Of a DNA stretch of 64,000 nucleotides, positions 17,702 through 25,413 are shown piece after piece. The translations under genes and the position numbers were made by a program. Source of the DNA: Psychrobacillus sp. FSL K6-2836 (GTDB taxonomy: Bacteria > Bacillota > Bacilli > Bacillales_A > Planococcaceae); NCBI RefSeq assembly GCF_038003085.1, contig NZ_JBBOOM010000001.1, forward strand, positions 1,550,001 to 1,614,000, given 5' to 3'. How positions within the stretch are numbered: the first letter of the stretch is position 1; every line of letters begins with the position of its first letter. Below the pieces are notes generated by a model, which was not told the origin of the DNA, did no database searches, and saw only the letters and a list, made by a program, of their open reading frames with translations.

Positions 17702-18100
17702 TTAATTCCTCGCCAAGATTTCTATATTCACTATTGCTTTTTCAATAAGAATGCAAAATTTCTCTTCCAAACTTTCATAATGAGGTTCTTCACTTTTACT
17801 ATTTTCTACCGCTAAAAATAATCTCCATATATACTCGATATAATTCTTTTCTATTTCTGCGTATTCATGAGCTTCAACTTTTTCAAGCATTATCGTCAAT
17901 CTATTTAAGTAGGTTTGAATACCCATTTCCTCAATATGCTCTGGAAACCAATTGAATAAGCTTTCATGCCCTCCACTTTCAAGCTCACAAAAATAATTAA
18001 ACAAAATTAAGAAATCGTTCCTTTTCTCGTCGTCCGTCGGAAAAATGTATTCTCCATAGGCTGATAAAACAGCATTCCAAATGTCATCGTTAGTTTGCAA
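17702..18100 (-). CDS. Uncharacterised protein, possibly DUF4375-like
   Basis: A soluble, acidic, mostly helical protein of 132 residues if the TTG at 18100 is used. The ESGGHESLFNWFPEH segment recalls the NGGFxQFF region of DUF4375/DMP19 proteins, but the match is weak. The TTG has no ribosome site. Upstream, the frame continues nine codons to an ATT (18127) that does have an AGGGGAG site about 11 bases before it, so the real start may be a rare ATT or the gene may have lost its start. It stands alone, with a palindromic repeat beyond its 5' end. Confidence 0.55.
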   Translation of the reverse strand: MQTNDDIWNAVLSAYGEYIFPTDDEKRNDFLILFNYFCELESGGHESLFNWFPEHIEEMGIQTYLNRLTIMLEKVEAHEYAEIEKNYIEYIWRLFLAVENSKSEEPHYESLEEKFCILIEKAIVNIEILARN

Positions 18101-18288
18101 TTCACTACGATTTACTTTGATTTTAATAACTAATTATTCTCCCCTAATTCTGATTTTTAAATTGAAGAAGCAATATCAAAAACTACATACATTTCAGGAA
18201 TTTCTTAACGTACCACAACAACAACTTCCCATAGCATAGTGATTTTTCAATAGTTGAGTCGTTGGTTTCTCGAAGAATTAGCTAATCC

Positions 18289-18351
18289 CTTATTCAACTA
18301 AACTGCTGCTTTAGTTTAATAAATGCTTTACTCCTTCTTGAAGTAAAGTGC
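18289..18351. repeat. Palindromic cassette-type repeat, copy c (short)
   Basis: It contains CTTATTCAACTAA, loop ACTGCTGC and TTTAGTTTAATAA, then the CTTTACTCCTTCTTGAAGTAAAG hairpin, and ends early before the right-hand CCCGTTAGTTGAAT arm. It lies between the 132-residue gene and the zinc-protease-like lipoprotein gene. Confidence 0.75.
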
Positions 18352-18532
18352 ATTATTTCACACAGGTTTTATTTGTAATTGGATAATAGTCTTCCTCTTC
18401 AAGAATCTCCCTTCCAACTATTCGAGCCAAAAATTACGTTTTGTTTAATGTTATTAAAATTAATGGAACTTTTAGGCAAAATGGAACGTAAAGGAAATAA
18501 TAGATTAATTATTAAAAACGGAGTTGAAGTGA

Positions 18533-19552
18533 ATGATTATCGCAAATAAAGTTATAATTTCTCTTGGTATGCTTCTATTTATTTTTACTTTATCAGCCTG
18601 TAAGCAAACAGAACAACCTTACGAACCTGTAAATTTGGAAAATGAACTATCTCACGAGAAAATAACTTTAGAAAATGAGCAACAAAATATAACCTATTCT
18701 TTTAAAAATACCAAAACAGGGCAGGAATTTAATATAATTCATGCTTACATGCTATATGAAAAATATTTTGAAACAGTAAAGAATAATCCTGATGAATCCC
18801 CATACGAATTATATCAACAAGGGATTATCGAACCTGTGTACGATGCATGTTTTAAAGATGCGGAGTATTATAAATTTAGTTTGTTTCAATGGACACCGGA
18901 AGAAAGTGAATTTAATAGTATCTTAAATCAAATTGAATCAATGGATAAAGAACATATGAACAAGTTAATTGAGGAATCCCTTGTTAAATCCTCAGATATA
19001 CTTTCATCAGATAAAAAAACAACAGTATGTGTGTTTCCTGAAAATGAAAAATTTCCTTCTGACATGATAACATTTGGAACAGGAAAAATTACAGTCTTTC
19101 TCAGTGAGCTTAATAATTATTTTAAATTGAGTGAACTTGATAATTATAATAAATCAGGTATTTCTCATGAATATCATCATAGTGTTTGGTTTGAAAAACA
19201 TTATACGGAAGATTATTTCATGACAGTTTTAGATAATATAATTTTGGAAGGGTCTGCAGTGATGTTTGAAACCTTCGTGTACCCCGAAATAAATAGTACT
19301 GATTATGTGCTTGACGAAAGCTTTAACAAAGAATATTGGAGTATGATTGAAACATATCTTGAGAGCAGTGGAACCAATGAATTTATATTAGGTGGCTCTA
19401 AGGGTTTGCCTGATTATTATGGCTATAGTGAAGGCTATAAAATGATTAGGTCTTACTTAAACTTGCATCCCGATGCGACAGTAGAAGAATGGACTTCCAA
19501 AAGTCCGAGAGAAATTTTTGAAGAAGGAAATTACATGGCTAATTATGAGTAG
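18533..19552 (+). CDS. Lipoprotein with DUF2268-type zinc protease motif
   Basis: A 339-residue exported lipoprotein with signal peptide and lipobox LSAC (Cys near residue 23). The second half contains HEYHH (an HExxH zinc-protease motif) near residue 218 and an EGSA segment about 35 residues later that would give the third ligand, the pattern of DUF2268 predicted Zn-dependent proteases. Substrate unknown. It runs opposite to most neighbours and has its own terminator, so it is a single-gene unit between two repeat copies. Confidence 0.75.
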   Translation: MIIANKVIISLGMLLFIFTLSACKQTEQPYEPVNLENELSHEKITLENEQQNITYSFKNTKTGQEFNIIHAYMLYEKYFETVKNNPDESPYELYQQGIIEPVYDACFKDAEYYKFSLFQWTPEESEFNSILNQIESMDKEHMNKLIEESLVKSSDILSSDKKTTVCVFPENEKFPSDMITFGTGKITVFLSELNNYFKLSELDNYNKSGISHEYHHSVWFEKHYTEDYFMTVLDNIILEGSAVMFETFVYPEINSTDYVLDESFNKEYWSMIETYLESSGTNEFILGGSKGLPDYYGYSEGYKMIRSYLNLHPDATVEEWTSKSPREIFEEGNYMANYE

Positions 19553-19585
19553 TTTTCTTTATGAATGCTCTACAAAACTTTATGT

Positions 19586-19618
19586 ATCCTTTTCTACATG
19601 TTAGAAAAGGATTTTTTT
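19586..19618 (+). terminator. Terminator of the DUF2268 lipoprotein gene
   Basis: ATCCTTTTCTA pairs perfectly with TAGAAAAGGAT around a 5-nt loop, followed by seven T. It is 33 bp after the stop. Confidence 0.9.
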
Positions 19619-19719
19619 GTTCTGGTTTTAACATAAATATCCCAGTTGAAGTGAATTTAATTTAACAGATTTAGGGTGCAAGTCACCATACCATTTCACT
19701 ATAAATCAACCTTTACCTT

Positions 19720-19775
19720 TAACATAGCCTAAGAAAAAAGGCTTTACCCCACTCTTGAAGTAAAGCACCCGTTAG
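19720..19775. repeat. Palindromic cassette-type repeat, copy d (right half)
   Basis: It contains AAAAAAGGCTTTACC...TTGAAGTAAAGC and the GCACCCGTTAG end, but the terminal TTGAATAAG arm is replaced by the ~388-bp element that starts here. The left palindrome is missing or diverged. Confidence 0.65.
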
Positions 19776-20153
19776 CCATCCATGTAGCGCAAAATCAGCG
19801 CTACACCACAGAGAATGAAAATGTAAAAAACGGGTATAGGATACTATGGCTGGCGAAGAAGGTCGATCAACTATGGTGCCATTGAGCCCATCCGTTAGTC
19901 TGACTCCAACGACCACGGTGCATCACAGACTGTCGCACTCTATACGAGTAGCACTCATGGGAGATTAATCCTACTCTGGTTTTTGCACCAGCCTGCCTTT
20001 ATTTTAACAAGAATGGAGTTGATTCTTGATTTAATTTTCAGCTTAATATAATCATTCTGAAGGCTCAGCCTTTTTTTAAAAAAGCAATTTCTGAGTCTCT
20101 TTTGTTATGCAATTTTATAGATATTGAGCATTTTTTAATTTTCATGGGAGTTG
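19765..20153. repeat. ~388-bp structured non-coding element, copy 1
   Basis: This copy is nearly identical to 23620-24007. It begins at GCACCCGTTAG, continues with a 7-bp hairpin GTAGCGC/GCGCTAC, a GC-richer core and CTGGT/ACCAG and CAAGAAT/ATTCTTG hairpins, then ends in the ~110-bp module also found alone at 12866-12976. No open frame is convincing. The first hairpin differs from copy 2 by a compensatory pair, which suggests a selected RNA or DNA fold. It could be a non-autonomous mobile element or a non-coding RNA gene. Confidence 0.75.
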
Positions 20154-20163
20154 GTATTCCATT

Positions 20164-20583
20164 TTAATTCTCCTCAGAATATTCTTGTGTGTAATACTCG
20201 ACACCTTCTGGGTCCTCGATAATTCTTAATCCTACCTTTTCAAACTCTAACTTAATATTTTCGTCAAGAGTTACATAGTATTTAGAACCATCTGTCTTAA
20301 TCGTGGCGTCTTTATAAACTTTATTAAATTGTTGGGTAAGTGGAATATTTTCTTTTTCAAGAACTTTATCAATATTGCTTTTTCTGTGACTCTTTCCCCT
20401 CTGAACATGACTACTAATCCTTATTCCTTCTTCTGATAAAACAATGATTTGATTAGAATTATTTATAAACCCTGAGTTTTCAAAATCTGAGACATATGCT
20501 TTTAATTCATCATTCTTGGAACTATCAGTACAAGCAACTAAAAGTAAAGCTGAGAAAAACATTAACATCATCTTTTTCATCAC
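20164..20583 (-). CDS. Small lipoprotein, unknown
   Basis: A 139-residue protein with a signal peptide and lipobox LVAC (Cys near residue 18), then a polar alpha/beta region. No family recognised. The ATG-ATG start has a strong AGGAGG site. Its stop lies 10 bp from the ~388-bp element, and a palindromic repeat lies beyond its 5' end, so it looks like one gene-plus-repeat unit. Confidence 0.65.
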   Translation of the reverse strand: MMKKMMLMFFSALLLVACTDSSKNDELKAYVSDFENSGFINNSNQIIVLSEEGIRISSHVQRGKSHRKSNIDKVLEKENIPLTQQFNKVYKDATIKTDGSKYYVTLDENIKLEFEKVGLRIIEDPEGVEYYTQEYSEEN

Positions 20584-20704
20584 AATTCCTCCTTCTAAAA
20601 TATATACAGATTAAAAAACGGAAAGGTTTCAAAAAATTAGGAATTATATGAAATCTGTTCTCCAACTAAGAATTATTTTTAAATTTGAACTTTCAGAAAT
20701 ACCG

Positions 20705-20796
20705 CTTATTCAACTAAACTGCTTCTTTAGTTCATTATGAAAAAAGAGCTGCCTAAGCAACCCCATGATCTTTACTAAAGCACCCGTTACTTTAAG
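20705..20796. repeat. Palindromic cassette-type repeat, copy e
   Basis: The left palindrome is CTTATTCAACTAA-ACTGCTTC-TTTAGTTCATTATG, the inner segment AGCTGCCTAAGCAACC, and the right palindrome TACTAAAGCACCCGTTACTTTAAGTA. The end letters are mutated compared with ATTCAAC/GTTGAAT on the right side. Confidence 0.8.
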
Positions 20797-20930
20797 TACA
20801 TTATTTTACAAACTTTTATATCCAACATGTTGTATTGGATATTATAAAATCAATCATCAAAAAATAAATAATTTATACAAAATATGAAAACATGTTTTGA
20901 ATTCTTTAATAGAGAAGGTGATTTCTTGCA

Positions 20931-21102
20931 TTGAAAAAAGTATTGGATTCTACTGCCGCCATTTTTATTAGTATTGTTATATACTCTTATTAATTATCCT
21001 GAAAGAATAGTTATAGGTTCTTATGTGCTTGTCCTGTTTTGGGTCTCTTATTACGGATGGATCTTCGTTGAAAAGAACCTAAAACAAAAAGAAAGAAAAT
21101 GA
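20931..21102 (+). pseudogene. Small membrane protein broken at an A6 run
   Basis: A TTG at 20931 with an AGAAGGTGA ribosome site is followed by six A. If the run had five A, the frame would read M-K-K-Y-W-I-L-L-P-P and continue for 57 residues through two hydrophobic segments to a basic C-terminus and stop at 21100-21102, right before a strong terminator. As sequenced, the frame closes after about 20 codons. It may be a recent frameshift, a sequencing error, or a gene read by polymerase slippage. Confidence 0.6.
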
Positions 21103-21147
21103 TTCATTCTTTATAAACTCTGTTGGTAGTTAGGATAGAAAAAAGTT

Positions 21148-21182
21148 ACACCCTGGCCTTTTAAGAAAGCCAGGGTGTTTTT
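21148..21182 (+). terminator. Terminator of the frameshifted small membrane gene
   Basis: ACACCCTGGC pairs with GCCAGGGTGT, followed by five T. A strong terminator 45 bp after the stop of the broken frame supports that the small gene was once, or still is, a transcription unit. Confidence 0.88.
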
Positions 21183-21225
21183 AATTTAAACGTAACAAAA
21201 TAGCATTTATGTTACGTTCAGTATC

Positions 21226-21361
21226 TTAAATAACCGTCTTTTCATCTTTGGATATTACTAAAATTTTGCCTCTGTCAAGTTGTTGTTCATTAGCCACAGC
21301 CCCAAAAAATAATCATAGAAATCATACCTATGATGGTTTTCTGTCTACTTTGTAAACCCAT
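21226..21361 (-). pseudogene. Small secreted protein broken at a T6 run
   Basis: From ATG at 21361 the frame encodes a basic N-terminus and a hydrophobic signal-like stretch (GMISMIIF), then stops. Removing one T from the T6 run joins it to an open frame ending (GKILVISKDEKTVI) at 21226, giving a 44-residue product. It lies 19 bp beyond the beta-helix gene in the same direction. No clear ribosome site was found. Not recognised; a relic or frameshifted small exported protein. Confidence 0.4.
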
Positions 21362-21380
21362 CGCATGATTGACAAGGAAA

Positions 21381-22781
21381 TTATCGCGTTTTAGCGTCCG
21401 ATCGGAAGTCGCATTTGCTTTCATTCACGAACTTAGGTTTCTTAAAAACACTGTTTCCATCTTGGAGGCTTTTCTTTTTATAGGCAGAGAATCCGGTGAT
21501 TTCTTCTGCTTCCCATATCCAGCGCGTCTCTTCCTCTCCCTTATCTAGGTAATAGACATTGTTGTCTATTTTGTTATCGTCGTTTTGCTTGAAAGGGCTG
21601 CTGATAAGGAGGCGGGAATTTCCAGCGACCATGGTGTTGTTTTCAATTCTATTTTGTTTGGTATTGTATTGGAGGAGCAACTGTCCGCCATCCTGATATT
21701 TTGTATCATTTTTATACAGGATGTTATCGGTAATGATGCTGTTTATGGTGCTTCCTCTTTCACTGTCATAGCCTCCTATTGCAATACCTGCACTCCTATT
21801 TTCATAAATCGTATTTTTTCGTATGGTTATAGAACTTGTGAATTTGCCCGCATGTTCGCTAGCTGCTTCTATTCCTATATCGTTTTTATAAACCCTATTA
21901 TTTTCGATAATAATCTCTTTTCCACCATCGACATAGATCCCACCAGCCGAATAATGGTTTCCGTAGGCTGGATTTCCGTAACTGGATATTTGATAGACCG
22001 TATTGTTGCTGATGGTTCCGTTTCTTGCCTGATCAAACGCTTCAACAGGGGATACGCCTTCAAATCCGATGATATCGATTCCTATATTATCGTTTCGTCT
22101 TAAGATATTGTCTGTAACCTTGAAGTTCGATACATTCCCGTTTAACACGAGCGTTTCACTTGCGCCCAGCCTCATATCTTCTAGTTTGTTGCCCGAAATG
22201 AAAATATCTTCAATCGCTTCAGGTGCTTCTGTTCCATATACAGCAATCCCATGAGCGTTCCCATTTTTATGATGCGTTTCGATATGGTGAACATGGTTCC
22301 GCAAAATACGGATTCCTTCTCCGCTCCCGCTTACTGAGATGCCGATTGGCACTAAATCTTCGTGTTTTATTTTGTGATTTTTGATTTCAAATCCTTCGAT
22401 GTTGACATAGCTTACGTCATGTATTGAGACTAAGCCTTGATAGTCCCATGACACCTTAAGGCCGCTCCCATCGATGGTCGCTTTTTCCTTTGGATAAGCC
22501 TTAATGATGATCGGGGAATCTTTTAGGCCAGATTTCCGTATGACCACTTGTTCTTTGTAGATACCTTTTCTTACGTAAACAGTTGTACCAGGTTCCGCCA
22601 AATCGACCGCTTGTTGTATGGTTTTTAAAGGCTTTTTCTTGCTTCCCGCATTTTTGTCATTCCCAACCGGAGACACGTACAACTCGTTTTTCTGAGCGGC
22701 TTGTCCAGCATTTCCATGTAGGACCATCCCGATAGAAAATGCGATCAAAAGAGACATCACAGCACTCACTTTTTTGTTCAT
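21381..22781 (-). CDS. Secreted right-handed parallel beta-helix protein
   Basis: A 466-residue exported protein with a signal peptide ending near AQAA (about residues 1-30). It opens with LYVSPVGNDKNAGS and PLKTIQQAVDLAEPGTTVYVRKGIY, the DUF1565/polysaccharide-lyase-9-like entry to a beta-helix, followed by many NxxxxN-type coils (IENNRVYKND, ITIRKNTIYENRSAGIAIGG). It probably acts on or binds an extracellular polysaccharide; catalytic residues could not be identified. Its codons look somewhat more GC-rich than the neighbours, which may mean separate acquisition. The start has an AGGGAGG site. Confidence 0.82.
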   Translation of the reverse strand: MNKKVSAVMSLLIAFSIGMVLHGNAGQAAQKNELYVSPVGNDKNAGSKKKPLKTIQQAVDLAEPGTTVYVRKGIYKEQVVIRKSGLKDSPIIIKAYPKEKATIDGSGLKVSWDYQGLVSIHDVSYVNIEGFEIKNHKIKHEDLVPIGISVSGSGEGIRILRNHVHHIETHHKNGNAHGIAVYGTEAPEAIEDIFISGNKLEDMRLGASETLVLNGNVSNFKVTDNILRRNDNIGIDIIGFEGVSPVEAFDQARNGTISNNTVYQISSYGNPAYGNHYSAGGIYVDGGKEIIIENNRVYKNDIGIEAASEHAGKFTSSITIRKNTIYENRSAGIAIGGYDSERGSTINSIITDNILYKNDTKYQDGGQLLLQYNTKQNRIENNTMVAGNSRLLISSPFKQNDDNKIDNNVYYLDKGEEETRWIWEAEEITGFSAYKKKSLQDGNSVFKKPKFVNESKCDFRSDAKTR

Positions 22782-23010
22782 ATTCGTTCCCTCCTTGAAA
22801 ACCCTCTAAAAACGTCTGTTCTTTTATTTTGATTATAACCGAACAGACGTAATAGACGTACTTTTTTATTAACTTTATTATTCTTGAACAACAGCCTTCT
22901 CTTAACTGTGCGTAAGTAACCGATAAACGTTGATGTAGCGTAGCTTCCACCTAAATATAAATTGACAAAAGATAGGGTATGAACAGCCCAAAAACGCGTT
23001 TCTCCATACC

Positions 23011-23211
23011 CTAAATCTCTTTTTGTCTACAAATAATTGTGTATTCTTCTCCAAATTCTATATCTCCAAAACCGCCACACAAAATATTATTAAACGCATC
23101 TAGACTTTCGTTCCATTCATATTTCCCAGAGGGAACTACATTCAAAAACTCCTTAAAAAACCCCTTGAAATTAGAAAACTTCTCTCCATCAATAATGAAA
23201 ACTTTGTTCAT
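23011..23211 (-). CDS. Truncated barstar-family protein
   Basis: A 66-residue protein when the ATG at 23211 with AGAGGTG site is used; an upstream ATG at 23250 is less likely. VFIIDGEKFSNFKGFFKEF, the ESLDAFNNILCGGFG region and GEEYTII match the first half to two thirds of barstar-family (RNase inhibitor) proteins, but the C-terminal part is missing, because family members usually run about 90-130 residues. No barnase-like gene is adjacent. It may be a decayed immunity gene or a minimal variant. Confidence 0.65.
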   Translation of the reverse strand: MNKVFIIDGEKFSNFKGFFKEFLNVVPSGKYEWNESLDAFNNILCGGFGDIEFGEEYTIICRQKEI

Positions 23212-23255
23212 ACTGGCACCTCTAACCACACTATTTTTTTGTTTTATCATAGTAC

Positions 23256-23335
23256 CTTATTCAACTAACCTGCTTCGTTAGTTCAATAAGAAAAAAGACT
23301 TTACTCCTTCTTGAAGTAAAGCACCCGTTAGTTCA
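23256..23335. repeat. Palindromic cassette-type repeat, copy f
   Basis: It reads CTTATTCAACTAA, loop CCTGCTTCG, TTAGTTCAATAAG, linker AAAAAAGA, hairpin CTTTACTCC...AAGTAAAG, then GCACCCGTTAGTTCAGC. The left end keeps ATTCAAC; the right end is altered to GTTCAGC. It lies just beyond the 5' end of the barstar gene. Confidence 0.85.
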
Positions 23336-23549
23336 GCCGACCAAACTACTTGTTGCAACATTCCTCAACTCCTTTCACTACTAACACACTTGAAGATACC
23401 AAATGGTGACTTTTTGTTTTAGAAAAAACACATCCTAATCAATATGTACCCTGTTCAGTACAGTGATGGAACAACAAATATTCGAAATCGCACTCAAATC
23501 AGGAAAATATTAGCACAACGACTGACATAAATAACAATAATTTTTACAT

Positions 23550-23594
23550 AAAGAAGTGCTTAGTTCATTGGAAAACTAAGCACTTCTTTATTAT
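23550..23594 (+). terminator. Strong orphan terminator
   Basis: AAAGAAGTGCTTAGTT pairs with AACTAAGCACTTCTTT around an 8-nt loop and is nearly symmetric. No intact gene precedes it on the plus strand; a 15-codon ATG frame at about 23468 is only a possible remnant. It may mark a deleted gene. Confidence 0.7.
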
Positions 23595-23619
23595 TTCGGT
23601 ATTCAAATATTCAACAAAT

Positions 23620-24007
23620 GCACCCGTTAGCCATCCATGAAGCGCAAAATCAGCGCTTCACTACAGAGAATGAAAATGTGAAAAACGGGTATAGGGTACT
23701 ACGGCTGGCGAAGAAGGTCGATCAACTATGGTGCCATTGAGCCCATCCGTTAGTCTGACTCCGACGACCACGGTGCATCACAGACTGTCGCACTCTATAC
23801 GAGTAGCACTCATGGGAGATTAATCCTACTCTGGTTATTGCACCAGCCTGCCTTTATTCTTACAAGAATGGAGTTGATTCTTGATTTACCTTTCAACTTA
23901 ATATAACCACTCTAAAGGCTCAGCCTTTTTTTAAAAAAGCTATTTCTGAGTCTCTTTTGTTATGCAATTTTGTGATTTTGAGCATTTTTTAATTTTCATG
24001 GGAGTTG
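23620..24007. repeat. ~388-bp structured non-coding element, copy 2
   Basis: This is the second copy of the element at 19765-20153, in the same orientation and with the same ends (GCACCCGTTAG on the left, CATGGGAGTTG on the right). The first hairpin reads GAAGCGC/GCGCTTC here and GTAGCGC/GCGCTAC in copy 1, so both sides of one base pair changed together. Most other differences fall in loops or unpaired parts. It is followed 15 bp later by the end of a small membrane protein gene. Confidence 0.75.
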
Positions 24008-24021
24008 AAAATCGTCATACA

Positions 24022-24252
24022 TTAATTTTCTGTTTCTTTTTGGTCTCTCTCTTTTATATATCTTTCGTACGTTTCTTTCACCCTGTCATTGCTATTGGCT
24101 GGTACTACTTGTTTATGGATCTCATTAATTAATATAAATGACCTAAAAATGACTCCGATAATAATTGCACATAAGATATAGATTCCAATGGTACCGAGGA
24201 AAACCAAAATACCTAAAAGACCAGCTAATAGGAAGGATAACAATAACTTCAC
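24022..24252 (-). CDS. Small membrane protein, unknown
   Basis: I prefer the GTG at 24252, which has an AAGGGGGAG ribosome site at good spacing, over the ATG at 24297, which has none. The 76-residue product has two adjoining hydrophobic segments (about residues 2-40) and a charged C-terminal tail rich in Glu, Lys and Arg. No family recognised. It stands alone between the ~388-bp element and a partial palindromic repeat. Confidence 0.6.
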   Translation of the reverse strand: MKLLLSFLLAGLLGILVFLGTIGIYILCAIIIGVIFRSFILINEIHKQVVPANSNDRVKETYERYIKERDQKETEN

Positions 24253-24297
24253 AAAACTCCCCCTTAATCTGCCTACCTGTATTCCACAAAGAACCAT

Positions 24298-24340
24298 CTA
24301 GCAGCTCAACGATCTTTCACTAAAGCACCTCGATGGCTTA
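24298..24340. repeat. Palindromic cassette-type repeat, copy g (partial)
   Basis: Only the inner AGCAGCTCAACGATC and the ACTAAAGCACC part of the right palindrome remain; the terminal arm is diverged. It resembles the interior of copy b. Confidence 0.5.
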
Positions 24341-24396
24341 ATAATGATGCTCTTTACAACCATCACAATCAACTTTGTGATAGATGTATATTCCTC

Positions 24397-25062
24397 TTAT
24401 ACAACTTCTTCATTTTCCTTTTCTTGAATACATTCATTAACCAATACCAACAAAAGTTTATTTCTATCAATAGTTTTACTAATAAAGTCTATTACTCTCA
24501 TTAAGCCCACAAAAAAAACTAACAATAAAATATAACTAATAATAAACTTCCAAACACTCCAATTTGTAAAATTTAAAGTAGTAATAAGAGATGAAGTTAT
24601 AACAGCAATTAATATTGTTTGCATTGAACCTAAGAGCGATGTTAGTCGAGGACTAGATGTCTCAAGTTCAAGAAAAGTTCTAAATCCATTCAGGTCACTT
24701 TGCTCAGGCAAATCCCGTAATATTTTTTCTTTAATACGATTGCAATTTTCTACAAACTTATTATGCTCAAAATTTTTAATACTAGAAAATTCTTCATAAA
24801 ACATTATTGGTGCTTGAGGATTACCCATCCATTGGTAAAAGTTATATTTTTCTGCTGTATGTTTATCATACCAACTAAAAAACTTATTAAAAGAAAAATT
24901 AGTAATGAATATTAAAAGATTAACTATTAGAAAAAAAGTAAAACAGATCAAAATCAATTCTTTAATATTTTCAGCTTTTAAGTACAAATCTAGCACATTA
25001 AATACCAAATAAAATAATAAAAGCATATTTAAGATTAGATATTGGTATCTTTTTTTTATCAA
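24397..25062 (-). CDS. Membrane protein, unknown
   Basis: A 221-residue protein with two N-terminal hydrophobic segments (about 8-26 and 36-56), a soluble middle part and two C-terminal segments (about 148-170 and 174-195). No family recognised; the four-segment hairpin-loop-hairpin layout is common in uncharacterised Firmicute proteins. The start is TTG at 25062 behind GAGGGGGA. Very AT-rich. Copies g and h of the palindromic repeat flank it. Confidence 0.6.
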   Translation of the reverse strand: MIKKRYQYLILNMLLLFYLVFNVLDLYLKAENIKELILICFTFFLIVNLLIFITNFSFNKFFSWYDKHTAEKYNFYQWMGNPQAPIMFYEEFSSIKNFEHNKFVENCNRIKEKILRDLPEQSDLNGFRTFLELETSSPRLTSLLGSMQTILIAVITSSLITTLNFTNWSVWKFIISYILLLVFFVGLMRVIDFISKTIDRNKLLLVLVNECIQEKENEEVV

Positions 25063-25281
25063 AAATCTTTCCCCCTCTTCCCGCTTAATGCCAAAAACTT
25101 TTCTTAATGGAAGTTATCTTATGTATCTCTTATAAGGCAACTAAAAAGCATGAATAACTTATTTTTTATTAGAAACACCCTTTCATAAGATAATTCTATT
25201 TTCTTCAACTAACATAACGCTTTACTCTAATACGTTCACAAGAAAAAAAGGGTTCCAATTTTATATAAATTTTCTATTTTG

Positions 25282-25371
25282 CTTATTGAACTAAACTGTT
25301 GCTTTAGTTCAATAAGAAAAAGCTACCCTAAGGTAGCCACTTGTTTAACTAAAGCACCCGTTAGTTGAACA
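25282..25371. repeat. Palindromic cassette-type repeat, copy h (two clear palindromes)
   Basis: Palindrome 1 is CTTATTGAACTAA-ACTGTTGC-TTTAGTTCAATAAG. The inner hairpin is AGCTACCCTAAGGTAGC, and palindrome 2 is TTGTTTAACTAA-AGCACCCG-TTAGTTGAACAA. This copy shows the two-loop design most clearly. A further fragment lies at about 25201-25245. Confidence 0.85.
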
Positions 25372-25413
25372 AAAGTTACAATTTCTTATGTTATTAATGT
25401 TTGTTCATCATTG

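Noticed and set aside
21585-22103. 172-residue plus-strand ORF
   Set aside because: Antisense to the beta-helix gene; composition is that of a reverse-strand shadow.
23468-23515. 15-codon ATG frame resembling the N-terminus of BhlA/UviB holin-like peptides
   Set aside because: Too short, no ribosome site, and no continuing hydrophobic segment in any frame; at most a remnant.
19765-24007. Definite IS110 bridge-RNA element
   Set aside because: No transposase is present and the fold was not computed; it is kept only as one option for the element.
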